This document shows, in pieces, positions 42,568 through 51,325 of a stretch of DNA of 64,000 nucleotides. The notes beneath the pieces were generated by a model. It was not told where the DNA came from, ran no database searches, and saw only the letters and a program-made list of their open reading frames with translations. The number at the start of each line of letters is the position of its first letter. Positions within the stretch are counted from its first letter, which is position 1. The stretch spans positions 248,001-312,000 of the forward strand of contig NZ_QKTO01000001.1 of NCBI RefSeq assembly GCF_003234855.1, written 5' to 3'. The stretch is from Curtobacterium sp. MCBD17_032 (lineage in GTDB: Bacteria > Actinomycetota > Actinomycetes > Actinomycetales > Microbacteriaceae). The translations under genes were made by a program, and so were the position numbers.

Positions 42568-43911
42568 ATGACGACGGCCGGCACCCGCCCCGCTCCGACG
42601 ACCCGCGCCTGGCGCAACGCGGTGTTCGTGGTGTTCACCCTGTCCGGGCTCGACATCGCGACCTGGCTCGGACGCGTGCCGAGCGTGCGGGACTCGCTCG
42701 ACGCCTCGACCTTCACGATGGGCCTGCTCGTCCTCGGCATGTCGGTCGGGTCGATCGCCGGCCTGACCTTCGCCGGCCACATCGTCGCGCGGCTCGGTGC
42801 CCGTCGCGGTGTCCTCGTCGCCGCCGCCTGCCTGGCGCTCGGCATGGTGGCCGCGGGCGTCGCCGTCACGATGGACTGGGGGTTCGCGGCCATCTGGATC
42901 TGCCTCATCGCGTTCGGGTTCGGCAACGGCCTGTGCGACGTGTCGATGAACGTCTCGGGCGCCACCGCCGAACGCCTCGGTGGCCGGACGATCATGCCGC
43001 TGTTCCACGCCGCCTTCAGCGTCGGCACGCTCGCGGGCGCGGGCCTCGGCGCCCTCGCCGAGCGCTTCGCGGTCCCGGTCGCGCTGCACTTCGTCGTCGT
43101 CGGCGTCCTCACCAGCCTGGCCATGCTCGTCGCGATCCGCTGGTTCGGCGACGACCGGCACGTCGAGCCCGAGCCGACCGACACCAGCCCGGTGGCACTG
43201 CCGGTCTCGCGGTGGGCGATCTGGCGCCAGCCGTCGACCCTCCTCATCGGGGTCGTCGTGCTCGGCATGGCGCTGGCCGAGGGGTCCGCGAACGACTGGC
43301 TCCCCCTCGCGATGATCGACGGCCACGGCCTGGCGAACGACGGCGGTTCGGCGGTGCTCGCCGTCTTCCTCGCCGCGATGACCGTCGGACGCATCGCCGG
43401 TAGCCCCCTCATCGACCGGTTCGGTCGGGTGCCGGTCCTCCGCGCGAGCGCCGTCGTGGCCGTCATCGGCCTCGGCATGCTCATCTTCGTGCCGAACGTC
43501 CCGATCGCGATCGTGGGCGTCGTGCTCTGGGGGCTCGGTGCCTCGCTCGGGTTCCCGATGGGGATGTCGGCCGCCGCGGACGACCCCCGCACCGCGGCCG
43601 CCAAGGTCAGCGCCGTCGCGACGATCGGCTACGTGGCGTTCCTCGCCGGACCGCCGATCATCGGGTTCGCCGGCGAACACGTCGGCCTCCTCAACGGGCT
43701 CCTCATCGTGTTCGTGTTCATCATCGCGGCCGGTCTCGCCTCCGGCGCCGCCCGGGAGCGGACCGTGACCACGGAGTCGGGGTCCGGCTCGGATGCCGCG
43801 ACCACCCGGTCGGGTGACGGACGGACAGACGGCGACCCGGGCCTCCAGGCCGGCGCGGGCGACGCGGCTGGTGCCGCCGACCGGACCGACACGGCAGACC
43901 GGCGACGCTGA
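42568..43911 (+). CDS. MFS transporter under LacI control
   Basis: This is a 447-residue 12-helix major facilitator. 'WRNAVFVVFTLSGLDIATWLGRVPSVRDSL' is the first helix; the family motif A-like loop lies in 'GHIVARLGARRG' and the second half starts near 'QPSTLLIGVVVLGMALAEG'. It looks like the YbjJ/fucose-permease-like group. The C-terminal 50 residues are hydrophilic and low-complexity. The LacI neighbour suggests a sugar or related substrate, not shown by sequence alone. Confidence 0.85.
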   Translation: MTTAGTRPAPTTRAWRNAVFVVFTLSGLDIATWLGRVPSVRDSLDASTFTMGLLVLGMSVGSIAGLTFAGHIVARLGARRGVLVAAACLALGMVAAGVAVTMDWGFAAIWICLIAFGFGNGLCDVSMNVSGATAERLGGRTIMPLFHAAFSVGTLAGAGLGALAERFAVPVALHFVVVGVLTSLAMLVAIRWFGDDRHVEPEPTDTSPVALPVSRWAIWRQPSTLLIGVVVLGMALAEGSANDWLPLAMIDGHGLANDGGSAVLAVFLAAMTVGRIAGSPLIDRFGRVPVLRASAVVAVIGLGMLIFVPNVPIAIVGVVLWGLGASLGFPMGMSAAADDPRTAAAKVSAVATIGYVAFLAGPPIIGFAGEHVGLLNGLLIVFVFIIAAGLASGAARERTVTTESGSGSDAATTRSGDGRTDGDPGLQAGAGDAAGAADRTDTADRRR

Positions 43912-44015
43912 GCCGACCGCGCCGACGGCACCGACGGCGTCCGCCACGAGCATCGGGCCCAGGAACCGACAGGCGACCCGCCGGGCCGCCGTGCGATCCC
44001 CGTTAGGCTTCCCGG

Positions 44016-44711
44016 GTGCGTCTCGTCATCGCCCGCTGCTCCGTCGACTACGCCGGTCGCCTGTCGGCCCACCTGCCCCTCGCGACCCGGCTCCTCATGC
44101 TGAAGGCCGACGGCTCGCTCCTCGTCCACTCCGACGGCGGCAGCTACAAGCCGCTCAACTGGATGAGCCCGCCGTGCTCGGTCGCGATCGCGGAACCCGA
44201 CGAGGACCAGGCGTCCGCGGGCATCACGCAGGTGTGGACGGTCACGCAGAAGAAGACGCAGGACCGCCTCATCGTGAGCATCCACGAGGTGGTCGCCGAC
44301 GAGTCGCACGACCTCGGCGTCGACCCCGGACTGGTGAAGGACGGGGTCGAGGCGCACCTCCAGCAGCTCCTCGCCGAGCAGATCGAGCTCCTCGGTGACG
44401 GCCACACGTTGGTCCGCCGCGAGTACATGACCGCCATCGGTCCGGTCGACATCCTCGCGCGGGACGACGCGGGAGCGAGCGTCGCGGTCGAGATGAAGCG
44501 GAACGCGAACATCGACGCCGTCGAGCAGCTCACCCGCTACCTCGAGCTCATGAACCGCGACCCGCACCTGCGGCCGGTGCAGGGCGTCCTGGCAGCACAG
44601 TCGTTCGCCCCCCAGGCCCGCACCCTGGCCGAGGACCGCGGCATCCGCTGCCTCGTCCTCGACTACGACGAGATGCGCGGCATCGAGGGCGGGCACGCGC
44701 GGCTCTTCTGA
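44016..44711 (+). CDS. nucS: Endonuclease NucS (non-canonical mismatch repair)
   Basis: This 231-residue nuclease replaces MutS/MutL mismatch repair in many actinobacteria by cutting both strands at mismatches. The N-terminal dimer domain starts '[16 protein letters not shown]'; the PD-(D/E)XK core is in '[10 protein letters not shown]' and '[20 protein letters not shown]', with the acidic and Lys residues intact. The C-terminus '[10 protein letters not shown]' may engage the sliding clamp, as in the family. GTG 44016 has TAGGCT 6 nt upstream, a leaderless start. Confidence 0.94.
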   Translation: MRLVIARCSVDYAGRLSAHLPLATRLLMLKADGSLLVHSDGGSYKPLNWMSPPCSVAIAEPDEDQASAGITQVWTVTQKKTQDRLIVSIHEVVADESHDLGVDPGLVKDGVEAHLQQLLAEQIELLGDGHTLVRREYMTAIGPVDILARDDAGASVAVEMKRNANIDAVEQLTRYLELMNRDPHLRPVQGVLAAQSFAPQARTLAEDRGIRCLVLDYDEMRGIEGGHARLF

Positions 44712-44742
44712 GCGCCGGCGCCGCGACCCGGTTCCGCGAGCG

Positions 44743-44758
44743 CGGGCCGGGAGGCCCG
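44743..44758. repeat. GGGAGGC-family hairpin after nucS
   Basis: CGGGCC, loop GGGA, GGCCCG forms a 6-bp perfect stem 31 bases after the nucS stop. It carries the family core GGGAGGC and probably terminates nucS. Confidence 0.55.
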
Positions 44759-44827
44759 ACCCGCCCCCGGCGCGCGGCTCACCTCGCCGCGGGGCCGCTC
44801 CGGCGGCGCGGCTAGGCTGGGTGGGAC

Positions 44828-45502
44828 ATGACAAGCAGCCCGGAGCGCCCGTTCACCGCCGTCCTGTTCGACCTCGACGGCACCATCAGCGACTCGGCGC
44901 CGGGCATCATCGAGAGCCTGACGCACACGTTCCGGCAGGTCGGCGTCCCCGTGCCCGACCAGGACACGCTCATGTCGTTCGTGGGACCGCCGATCCTCGA
45001 CACCTTCCGCATCGCGATGGGCATGGACGACGAGCTCACCGAGCGCACCCTCGCCGTGTACCGCGAGCACTACTTCTCGCACGGAGCCCTCGACTCCCGG
45101 ATGTACCCGGGCATCGACGTCGTCCTGCACACCCTGCACGAGGCCGGCATGCCGATCTCGACCGCGACGAGCAAGCCCGAGACCCCCGCGACCTACATCC
45201 TCGAGCACTACGGCCTGACCGGGGACATCGACGTCATCACGGGGGCGAGCGACGACGAGGTCCGCTCCGCCAAGGCCGACGTGGTCGAGGAAGCGCTGCG
45301 CCGGCTCGACGCCCGTGGGTTCGACATCACCCGTCCGGTGCTCGTCGGGGACCGCCTGCACGACGTCGAGGGGGCGGCGGCGCACGGCGTCCCGACCGTC
45401 TTCGCCGAGTGGGGGTACGGCTCCCCCGCCGAGGCCGCGGGCACCGTCGCGCAGGCGGCGACCCCGCTCGACCTGCTGCCGATCCTGCTGCCGGGCACGT
45501 GA
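44828..45502 (+). CDS. HAD-family phosphatase (phosphoglycolate phosphatase-like)
   Basis: The 224-residue soluble protein has motif I 'VLFDLDGTISDSAPGI', motif II 'ISTATSKPE', the Lys in 'SAKADVVEEAL' and motif III 'LVGDRLHDVEGAAAHG'. The helical cap after 'DSAPGI' is of the Gph/PgmB type. ATG 44828 has TAGGCT 9 nt upstream. Its stop overlaps the GTG of the next MFS gene (GTGA), so the two are translationally coupled. The substrate, probably a small phosphate ester, is unknown. Confidence 0.88.
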   Translation: MTSSPERPFTAVLFDLDGTISDSAPGIIESLTHTFRQVGVPVPDQDTLMSFVGPPILDTFRIAMGMDDELTERTLAVYREHYFSHGALDSRMYPGIDVVLHTLHEAGMPISTATSKPETPATYILEHYGLTGDIDVITGASDDEVRSAKADVVEEALRRLDARGFDITRPVLVGDRLHDVEGAAAHGVPTVFAEWGYGSPAEAAGTVAQAATPLDLLPILLPGT

Positions 45503-46782
45503 GCGGCGGCGGCGGGACCACCGGCGCGGCAGCTCGCCGTGCCGGACTCCGCGGGGCCGCGTGGCTGCTGCCCGCCGCGATCGTCCTCGTCGCGCTGAAC
45601 TTCCGCGGCCCGATCGTCGCGCCGGCGCCGGTCATCGGGGACATCCGAGCCGACCTCGGCATGACCGCGACGGTCGCCGGGCTCCTCACCACGATCCCGG
45701 TGCTCTGCTTCGCCCTCGCGACGCCGTTCGCCAGCTGGGTGATCGCCCGGTTCACCGCGGAGCGCGCCGTGTCGCTGTCGCTGCTCATCGTGCTCGTCGG
45801 CACCGTCCTCCGGTCGGTCCCGCACGAGGCCGCGCTGCTCGTCGGCACCGCGGTGATCGGCATCGGCATCACGATCGGCAACGTGGTGATCCCGGTCGTC
45901 ATCCGGCGGGACACGTCACCGGAACGGGTCGGCCTGGTCACGGGCGTGTACACGTCCGCGCTCAACGTCGGGTCGATGACGACCTCGCTCGGCACGGCAC
46001 CGATCGCAGCCGTCTGGGGCTGGCCGGTCGCGATCGCGATCTGGGCCGTGCTCGCGGTCGTCGCCGGTGCCGCGTGGACCTTCACGGTCGGGGCGGGTGC
46101 CGCATGGCGTGGTGCCGACCGCGACTCCGGACCGGTGCCGGCGACCGGGCCGATCGACCAGGTCCTGGACACCGGTGCGGTCCGCACGGTCCCGGCGGCC
46201 CCCGTCGTGGCGACCCTGCCGCACCCCGCCAAGCGCTGGGTGACGTGGGGGCTCATGCTCGCGTTCGGCGGGCAGGCGTTCTCGTACTACGCGCTGACCG
46301 CCTGGATCCCGACGTTGCTGCACGACGAGATCGGATTCGACACGGCGTCGTCCGGGGCGAGCTCCTCGGTGTTCCAGATCCTGGCGGTCGTCGGGGCGCT
46401 CGGGGTGCCGGTGCTCGCCAGCCGGTTCCGACCGCGCGCCATCATCGCCCTCGTGGCGTTCTTCTGGCTCGCGATGCCCCTCGGGCTGCTCGTCGCCCCG
46501 CAGCTCTGGTTGCTGTGGTCGGTGCTCGGCGGCGCTGCCCAGGGCGGCGGCATCACGATCATCTTCATCGTCATCGTGCGGCTCGTGTCGAACGACGACG
46601 ATGCCCGCCGGCTGTCCGCGTTCGTGCAGGGCGGCGGGTACCTGCTCGGGTCGGCGGGGCCGCTCGTGGCCGGGGCCCTGCACGGGGCGACCGGCGGCTG
46701 GACGGCTCCGCTGCTGACCGTCCTCGTGGCGGTGCTGCTCCTCGGCGTCGTCGGGTCGGTCTCCGCGCGGAAGGTGCGCTGA
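45499..46782 (+). CDS. MFS transporter, CynX/NimT-like
   Basis: This 427-residue 12-helix carrier has 'VALNFRGPIVAPAPVIGDIRADLGM' and 'LLTTIPVLCFALATPFA', which match the CynX/NimT group of cyanate or 2-nitroimidazole-type transporters. The GTG at 45499 overlaps the HAD stop. The central loop after helix 6 is about 50 residues with Ala/Thr/Pro. It converges on the NmrA gene over 49 bp. The coupled HAD phosphatase hints at a common substrate, but nothing more can be read from sequence. Confidence 0.85.
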   Translation: MSGGGGTTGAAARRAGLRGAAWLLPAAIVLVALNFRGPIVAPAPVIGDIRADLGMTATVAGLLTTIPVLCFALATPFASWVIARFTAERAVSLSLLIVLVGTVLRSVPHEAALLVGTAVIGIGITIGNVVIPVVIRRDTSPERVGLVTGVYTSALNVGSMTTSLGTAPIAAVWGWPVAIAIWAVLAVVAGAAWTFTVGAGAAWRGADRDSGPVPATGPIDQVLDTGAVRTVPAAPVVATLPHPAKRWVTWGLMLAFGGQAFSYYALTAWIPTLLHDEIGFDTASSGASSSVFQILAVVGALGVPVLASRFRPRAIIALVAFFWLAMPLGLLVAPQLWLLWSVLGGAAQGGGITIIFIVIVRLVSNDDDARRLSAFVQGGGYLLGSAGPLVAGALHGATGGWTAPLLTVLVAVLLLGVVGSVSARKVR

Positions 46783-46831
46783 GCGCCGGGCGCCGGGTGT
46801 CGCGGCCGCCCGCGGGCCGGAGCGGACGTGC

Positions 46832-47671
46832 TCAGGCGCTCCGGGCCTCCAAGACCTGCCGCAGCGACATCGGCGCCCGACCCGTGACGCGCTCGACGTC
46901 CCCGGACACCTTCGCCAGCGCGCCCTCGCCGATCGCCGTGTAGGTGCTCACCCACGCGTCGGCCTGCCACGGCTCCGGGTCCCAGCGCTGCCGGGAGGCG
47001 TAGGCCTCCTCCACCGTCTCGCGGTGGTAGGTCACCGGCCGGCCCCGGACGGCGCTGACGGTCGCGGCCGCCTGCTCGAGCGTGATCGCCGCGGGTCCGG
47101 TGAGGTCGTACGTGCGGTCCATGTGCCGTTCCGGCGCACGGAGGACCGCGGTCGCCACACGTGCCACGTCGGCCCGGGCCACGGCGGCCATCGCCCCGTC
47201 GCCCGCCGGGCCCCGGATGACACCGTCCTCGCCGACGAGGTCCTCGACGAAGTCCAGGTAGAACGAGTCCCGCAGGAACGTGTGCGCCATCGAGGTGTCG
47301 CGCACCGCCTGCTCGGTCCACCAGTGGTCGCGGCCCAGTGTGAAGGTCGCGTCGGGGGCCGCGCCCTGGAAGGACGTGTAGACGACGTGCTGCACGCCGG
47401 CACTGGCCGCGGCGCGCACGACGGTGCGGTGCTGGTCGAGCCGGTCACGGGCCTCGGCGCCGGACACCAGGAACAGGACGTCGACGCCTTCCAGGGCGGC
47501 GCGGGCCGCGGCGCCGTCGGCGTACGTCGCGACGGCGACCTCGGCCCCGGGCAGCCGTGGGGCCCGGGAGGCGTCGCGGACGACCATGCGGAAGGGCACC
47601 TCGTCCGCGGCGAGCGCGCGGGCGACGGCGCCGCCGATGTTGCCGGTGGCCCCGGTGATGGCGATGGTCAC
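46832..47671 (-). CDS. NmrA-like NAD(P)-binding SDR protein
   Basis: This 279-residue Rossmann protein starts 'VTIAITGATGNIGGAVARAL', the GxxGxxG loop of atypical SDRs. It continues with 'VRDASRAPRLPGAEVAVATY', 'VYTSFQGAAPDATF' and 'HTFLRDSFYLDF', the pattern of NmrA/QOR2-type reductases or sensors that reduce quinones or sense NADP. The start is GTG 47671 with AGGAG 6 nt upstream. It is 44 bases downstream of the kinase gene on the same strand. Confidence 0.85.
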   Translation of the reverse strand: MTIAITGATGNIGGAVARALAADEVPFRMVVRDASRAPRLPGAEVAVATYADGAAARAALEGVDVLFLVSGAEARDRLDQHRTVVRAAASAGVQHVVYTSFQGAAPDATFTLGRDHWWTEQAVRDTSMAHTFLRDSFYLDFVEDLVGEDGVIRGPAGDGAMAAVARADVARVATAVLRAPERHMDRTYDLTGPAAITLEQAAATVSAVRGRPVTYHRETVEEAYASRQRWDPEPWQADAWVSTYTAIGEGALAKVSGDVERVTGRAPMSLRQVLEARSA

Positions 47672-47715
47672 GTCGTGCTCCTGTCGGTCGGTGCTGCTGT
47701 CGTCGGTGGGTCCGG

Positions 47716-48384
47716 TCAGGTCCGGACCAGGACGGAGGCCCGGTGCAGGTCCGCCGTCACCCGCTCGGCGTTCAGGCCGTCGACCTCCACGGCCCACCGT
47801 CGGGCGGCCTCGTGGTCGCGGCCGTGCCGCATGTGTCGGCCGACCAGGCGGTCGATCCGCACGGCGTCGTCGACGACGCAGGCCCAGGTCTCGGTGAGCA
47901 GGTCGGGCAACTCCCGCCACGGGGCGGTCTGGTCGAGCAGGTAGTTGCCCTCGGAGACCACGAGCACGGTCTCCGGCGGGACGGCGATGCTGCCGGCCAC
48001 GGGCTCGTCGACGCGACGGTCGAAGTCGGGCGCCCAGACCGTGCCGTCGGTCCCCCCGGTCGCGGCCAACCGCCGGACGAGTGCGACGTACCCGGCGGCG
48101 TCGAAGGTGTCGACCGCGCCTTTGCGTCCGCGCCGGCCGAGGGTGTCGAGAGCCGCGTTCGCGAGGTGGAACCCGTCCATCGGCACCTGCACGGCGACGC
48201 CCGGACCGAGCCGCGTCACGACCTCGGTGACGACCCGACGGGCGAGCGTGGACTTGCCCGCCCCGGGAGCGCCGGCGATGCCGACGACGCTGCGGCCGCC
48301 CGCCTCGGCGAGCGCCACCGCACGCGCCACGGCCTGGTCGACGGACAGGGTCTCCTGGGTGCGCACGGGTCCATCCTCGTGCAT
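47716..48384 (-). CDS. P-loop nucleoside/sugar kinase family protein
   Basis: This 222-residue cytosolic kinase has Walker A 'GIAGAPGAGKSTLARR', substrate loop 'VPMDGFHLANAALDTLGR', 'VVSEGNYLLD' at the Walker B position and 'DRLVGRHMRHG' lid arginines. The group relates to uridine kinase and FrcK-like fructose kinases; the phosphate acceptor is unknown. ATG 48384 is given; GTG 48366 with GAGGAT 6 nt upstream could be a leaderless alternative, shortening it by six residues. Confidence 0.82.
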   Translation of the reverse strand: MHEDGPVRTQETLSVDQAVARAVALAEAGGRSVVGIAGAPGAGKSTLARRVVTEVVTRLGPGVAVQVPMDGFHLANAALDTLGRRGRKGAVDTFDAAGYVALVRRLAATGGTDGTVWAPDFDRRVDEPVAGSIAVPPETVLVVSEGNYLLDQTAPWRELPDLLTETWACVVDDAVRIDRLVGRHMRHGRDHEAARRWAVEVDGLNAERVTADLHRASVLVRT

Positions 48385-48499
48385 CGAGTGCCCGGACGGA
48401 GGGTGATCCCCCGACGCGTCCGCTCACCGTCGCCGGGCGCCGTGCCCCACGAACGGGCGCGTTCCCACGGCGGCGGACGGCCGGTAGCGTTCGTCACCT

Positions 48500-49819
48500 A
48501 TGGCGCAGACGACATCCGGCCCGGCCGTCGCACAGGTCACCGCTCCCGACCGTGCGGCGCCGCTGGCCGTGCGGTCCTCGGCCAGGACGACCCCGCTGAC
48601 GAACCAGGCGGTCATCGCCGCGGTGTCCGTGGTCGCCGCGGTCTGCAGCGTGCTGCTCCCCTGGCTCACGGTGACGAACGCGCCGAGCATGTGGGCCGGG
48701 ACGGGACTCGCGCTCCTCGGGCTGGCGTTCACCGGACTGCTCGTGGCGCGACCCGGGCTCGCACGGTTCGAGCTGCTCGTCCCCGCGCTCGACTTCGTCG
48801 CGATCGGTCTGCTGCGGTTCGGCACCGGCGATGCGCGCTCGCCGTTCCTGGCCGCGGTGCTCCTGCCGCTCATCTGGATCGCCGCCCGACCCGGACGGTT
48901 GAACATCGTCTACCCCCTCGTCGGGACGGCCGCGACCTTCCTGGTCCCGATGTTCCTCGGCCCCACGCAGCTCGGGGCGAGCGAGGTCGTGCGCCTGGTG
49001 TTCGTCCTCGTCATCTTCACCGCGGTGGCGGGCGTCACCAACGAACTCGCCCGGCAGGGCGCGGCCCGGCTGCGCAGCATGGCGGACCTGCGCAGACAGG
49101 CGGAGGCCGAGATCAGCCAAGCCGCGCTCGTGCAACGCTCGCTGTTGCCCGTCACCGCCGCGGACATCCCGGCGCAGTTCACCGTCCGTGGCGTGTGTCT
49201 GCCGACCCGGTCGGTCGGCGGGGACTTCTACGACTGGTTCCCGACCTCCGACGGTGCGGCCTTCACGCTCGGTGACGTGATGGGCAAGGGCGTCGGCGCG
49301 GGGATGATCGCGGCGGTCGTGCGGTCGGTCCTCCGGTCGTCCGTCCGGGTCGGGGCACCCGACGAGGCGGTGAGCCGGACGGCGACCGGCCTGGACGTCG
49401 GCCTGGACGCCCCCGCGACCGAACAGTTCACGACCTGCTTCCACCTGCACCTCAGCACCGACGGAGTCGCCCGATGGGTCGACGCCGGACATGGTCTCAC
49501 CCTGCTGCTCCGCGCCGACGGCAGCCACACGTGGCTCCGGAGCTCCGACCTGCCGATCGGGGTCGGCACGTCCTGGACGACGCAGGAGACCGTGCTCCGA
49601 CCGGGCGACGTGGTCCTCAGCGTCAGCGACGGGGTCCTCGACCTCTTCGGCGACTCCCTCGCAGCCGTCGACCGGTTCGCGGAGTTCGCCGTCGCCGACC
49701 CGGACCCCGACCACCTCGTCGAGCGGCTCGAGGAGCGCGGTCGCGCCGGCCACAACGAGGACGACGTCACCGTGCTCGCGATCCGGTACGACCCGGAGCC
49801 CGAGGTCTCCCGGTCCTAG
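48500..49819 (+). CDS. Membrane-bound SpoIIE-type PP2C serine phosphatase
   Basis: The 439-residue protein has six hydrophobic segments in the first 190 residues, a short coiled-coil linker ('RRQAEAEISQAALVQRSLLP'), then a PPM/SpoIIE phosphatase domain. Metal-binding motifs 'SVGGDFYDW', 'LGDVMGKGVGA', 'SVSDGVLDLF' and 'GHNEDDVTVLAI' are intact. Such proteins dephosphorylate anti-anti-sigma factors or act in partner-switching. No such partner is adjacent. ATG 48500 has TAGCGT 9 nt upstream. Confidence 0.9.
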   Translation: MAQTTSGPAVAQVTAPDRAAPLAVRSSARTTPLTNQAVIAAVSVVAAVCSVLLPWLTVTNAPSMWAGTGLALLGLAFTGLLVARPGLARFELLVPALDFVAIGLLRFGTGDARSPFLAAVLLPLIWIAARPGRLNIVYPLVGTAATFLVPMFLGPTQLGASEVVRLVFVLVIFTAVAGVTNELARQGAARLRSMADLRRQAEAEISQAALVQRSLLPVTAADIPAQFTVRGVCLPTRSVGGDFYDWFPTSDGAAFTLGDVMGKGVGAGMIAAVVRSVLRSSVRVGAPDEAVSRTATGLDVGLDAPATEQFTTCFHLHLSTDGVARWVDAGHGLTLLLRADGSHTWLRSSDLPIGVGTSWTTQETVLRPGDVVLSVSDGVLDLFGDSLAAVDRFAEFAVADPDPDHLVERLEERGRAGHNEDDVTVLAIRYDPEPEVSRS

Positions 49820-49836
49820 GCACCACCCGGACCGGC

Positions 49837-49899
49837 CTGCGCCCCGACCGGCCAGCGCACCGGACGGCTGCGCCCCGGTCCGGCCAGCGCACCGGACCG
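49837..49899. repeat. Two adjacent 31-32-bp direct repeats
   Basis: CTGCGCCCCGACCGGCC (from 49837) and CTGCGCCCCGGTCCGGCC (from 49868) start two back-to-back copies that continue AGCGCACCGGAC in both. They lie between the convergent phosphatase and NUDIX genes. They look like a recent tandem duplication. Confidence 0.7.
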
Positions 49900-49923
49900 C
49901 TCGGTGCCGGCGGTCCTCCGCGG

Positions 49924-50373
49924 TCAGACCGTGGTGCCCCCGCCGACCCCGGCCCAGCGCAGCGCCTGCACCACGAGCAGCCCGTGCCGGTGCGCCCCGA
50001 GCTCGTCGAGCGGCACCCACCGCGCCATGTCCGTCGTCCCCACCGCTTCGTGGCGCAGCGCTCCCCCGACCACCCGAGCCCGGTGCACCACCTGCACGGC
50101 CTTCATCGGTCGACCGTTCTGGTGCTTCCGACGCTCCGGCGGCACGACGTGCGACCGGATCCCGAGCAGCCCCTCGACCACGACGTCGTAGCCGGTCTCC
50201 TCGCGGACCTCGCGGACGGCACCCTCCTCGACGGTCTCGTCCAGCTCGACCCCGCCGCCGGGCAGCGTCCAGAGCCCCGCGTCCGGCCAACTCAGCCGCG
50301 CGAGCAGCACCCGGTCGCCGTCGGTCACCACGGCGTAGGACGCCAGCCGGGTGTCGTAGTCCGTGTACTCCAT
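49924..50373 (-). CDS. NUDIX hydrolase, MutT-like
   Basis: This 149-residue enzyme hydrolyses nucleoside diphosphate-linked compounds. The NUDIX box GGGVELDETVEEGAVREV then REETGY is complete, after a strand 'ASYAVVTDGDRVLLARLSW'. ATG 50373 is the start just before 'EYTDYDTRLASYAVV'; no strong ribosome site is seen. It is divergent from the ABC exporter across about 196 bp, in which a single GCCTCCCGTCC half element occurs (50421-50431). The substrate is unknown. Confidence 0.87.
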   Translation of the reverse strand: MEYTDYDTRLASYAVVTDGDRVLLARLSWPDAGLWTLPGGGVELDETVEEGAVREVREETGYDVVVEGLLGIRSHVVPPERRKHQNGRPMKAVQVVHRARVVGGALRHEAVGTTDMARWVPLDELGAHRHGLLVVQALRWAGVGGGTTV

Positions 50374-50569
50374 GACCCGACCATCGCAGCAGGCGGGCCG
50401 ATGCCGGCGAGCCGCGCCGTGCCTCCCGTCCGACGGCCGCGCGACCACCGCGCCTGCATCGGAGGATGCAACATCGCCGGGTCCCACCCTCCGGGTGTCG
50501 GCCGTGGGCGTGCGGCTTCCTAGCGTGGACAACGCACGCCGTCCCGCACCGTCCTCGTCAGGAGTCCTC
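50374..50569. promoter_or_regulatory. Divergent region before the ABC/FtsX exporter
   Basis: It holds TAGCGT (50521-50526) as a -10 for the exporter, giving a leader of about 37 nt with GGAG before the GTG, and a lone GCCTCCCGTCC copy (50421) without a nearby partner arm. No operator palindrome stood out. Confidence 0.4.
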
Positions 50570-51322
<753 letters not shown>

Positions 51323-51325
51323 GCC

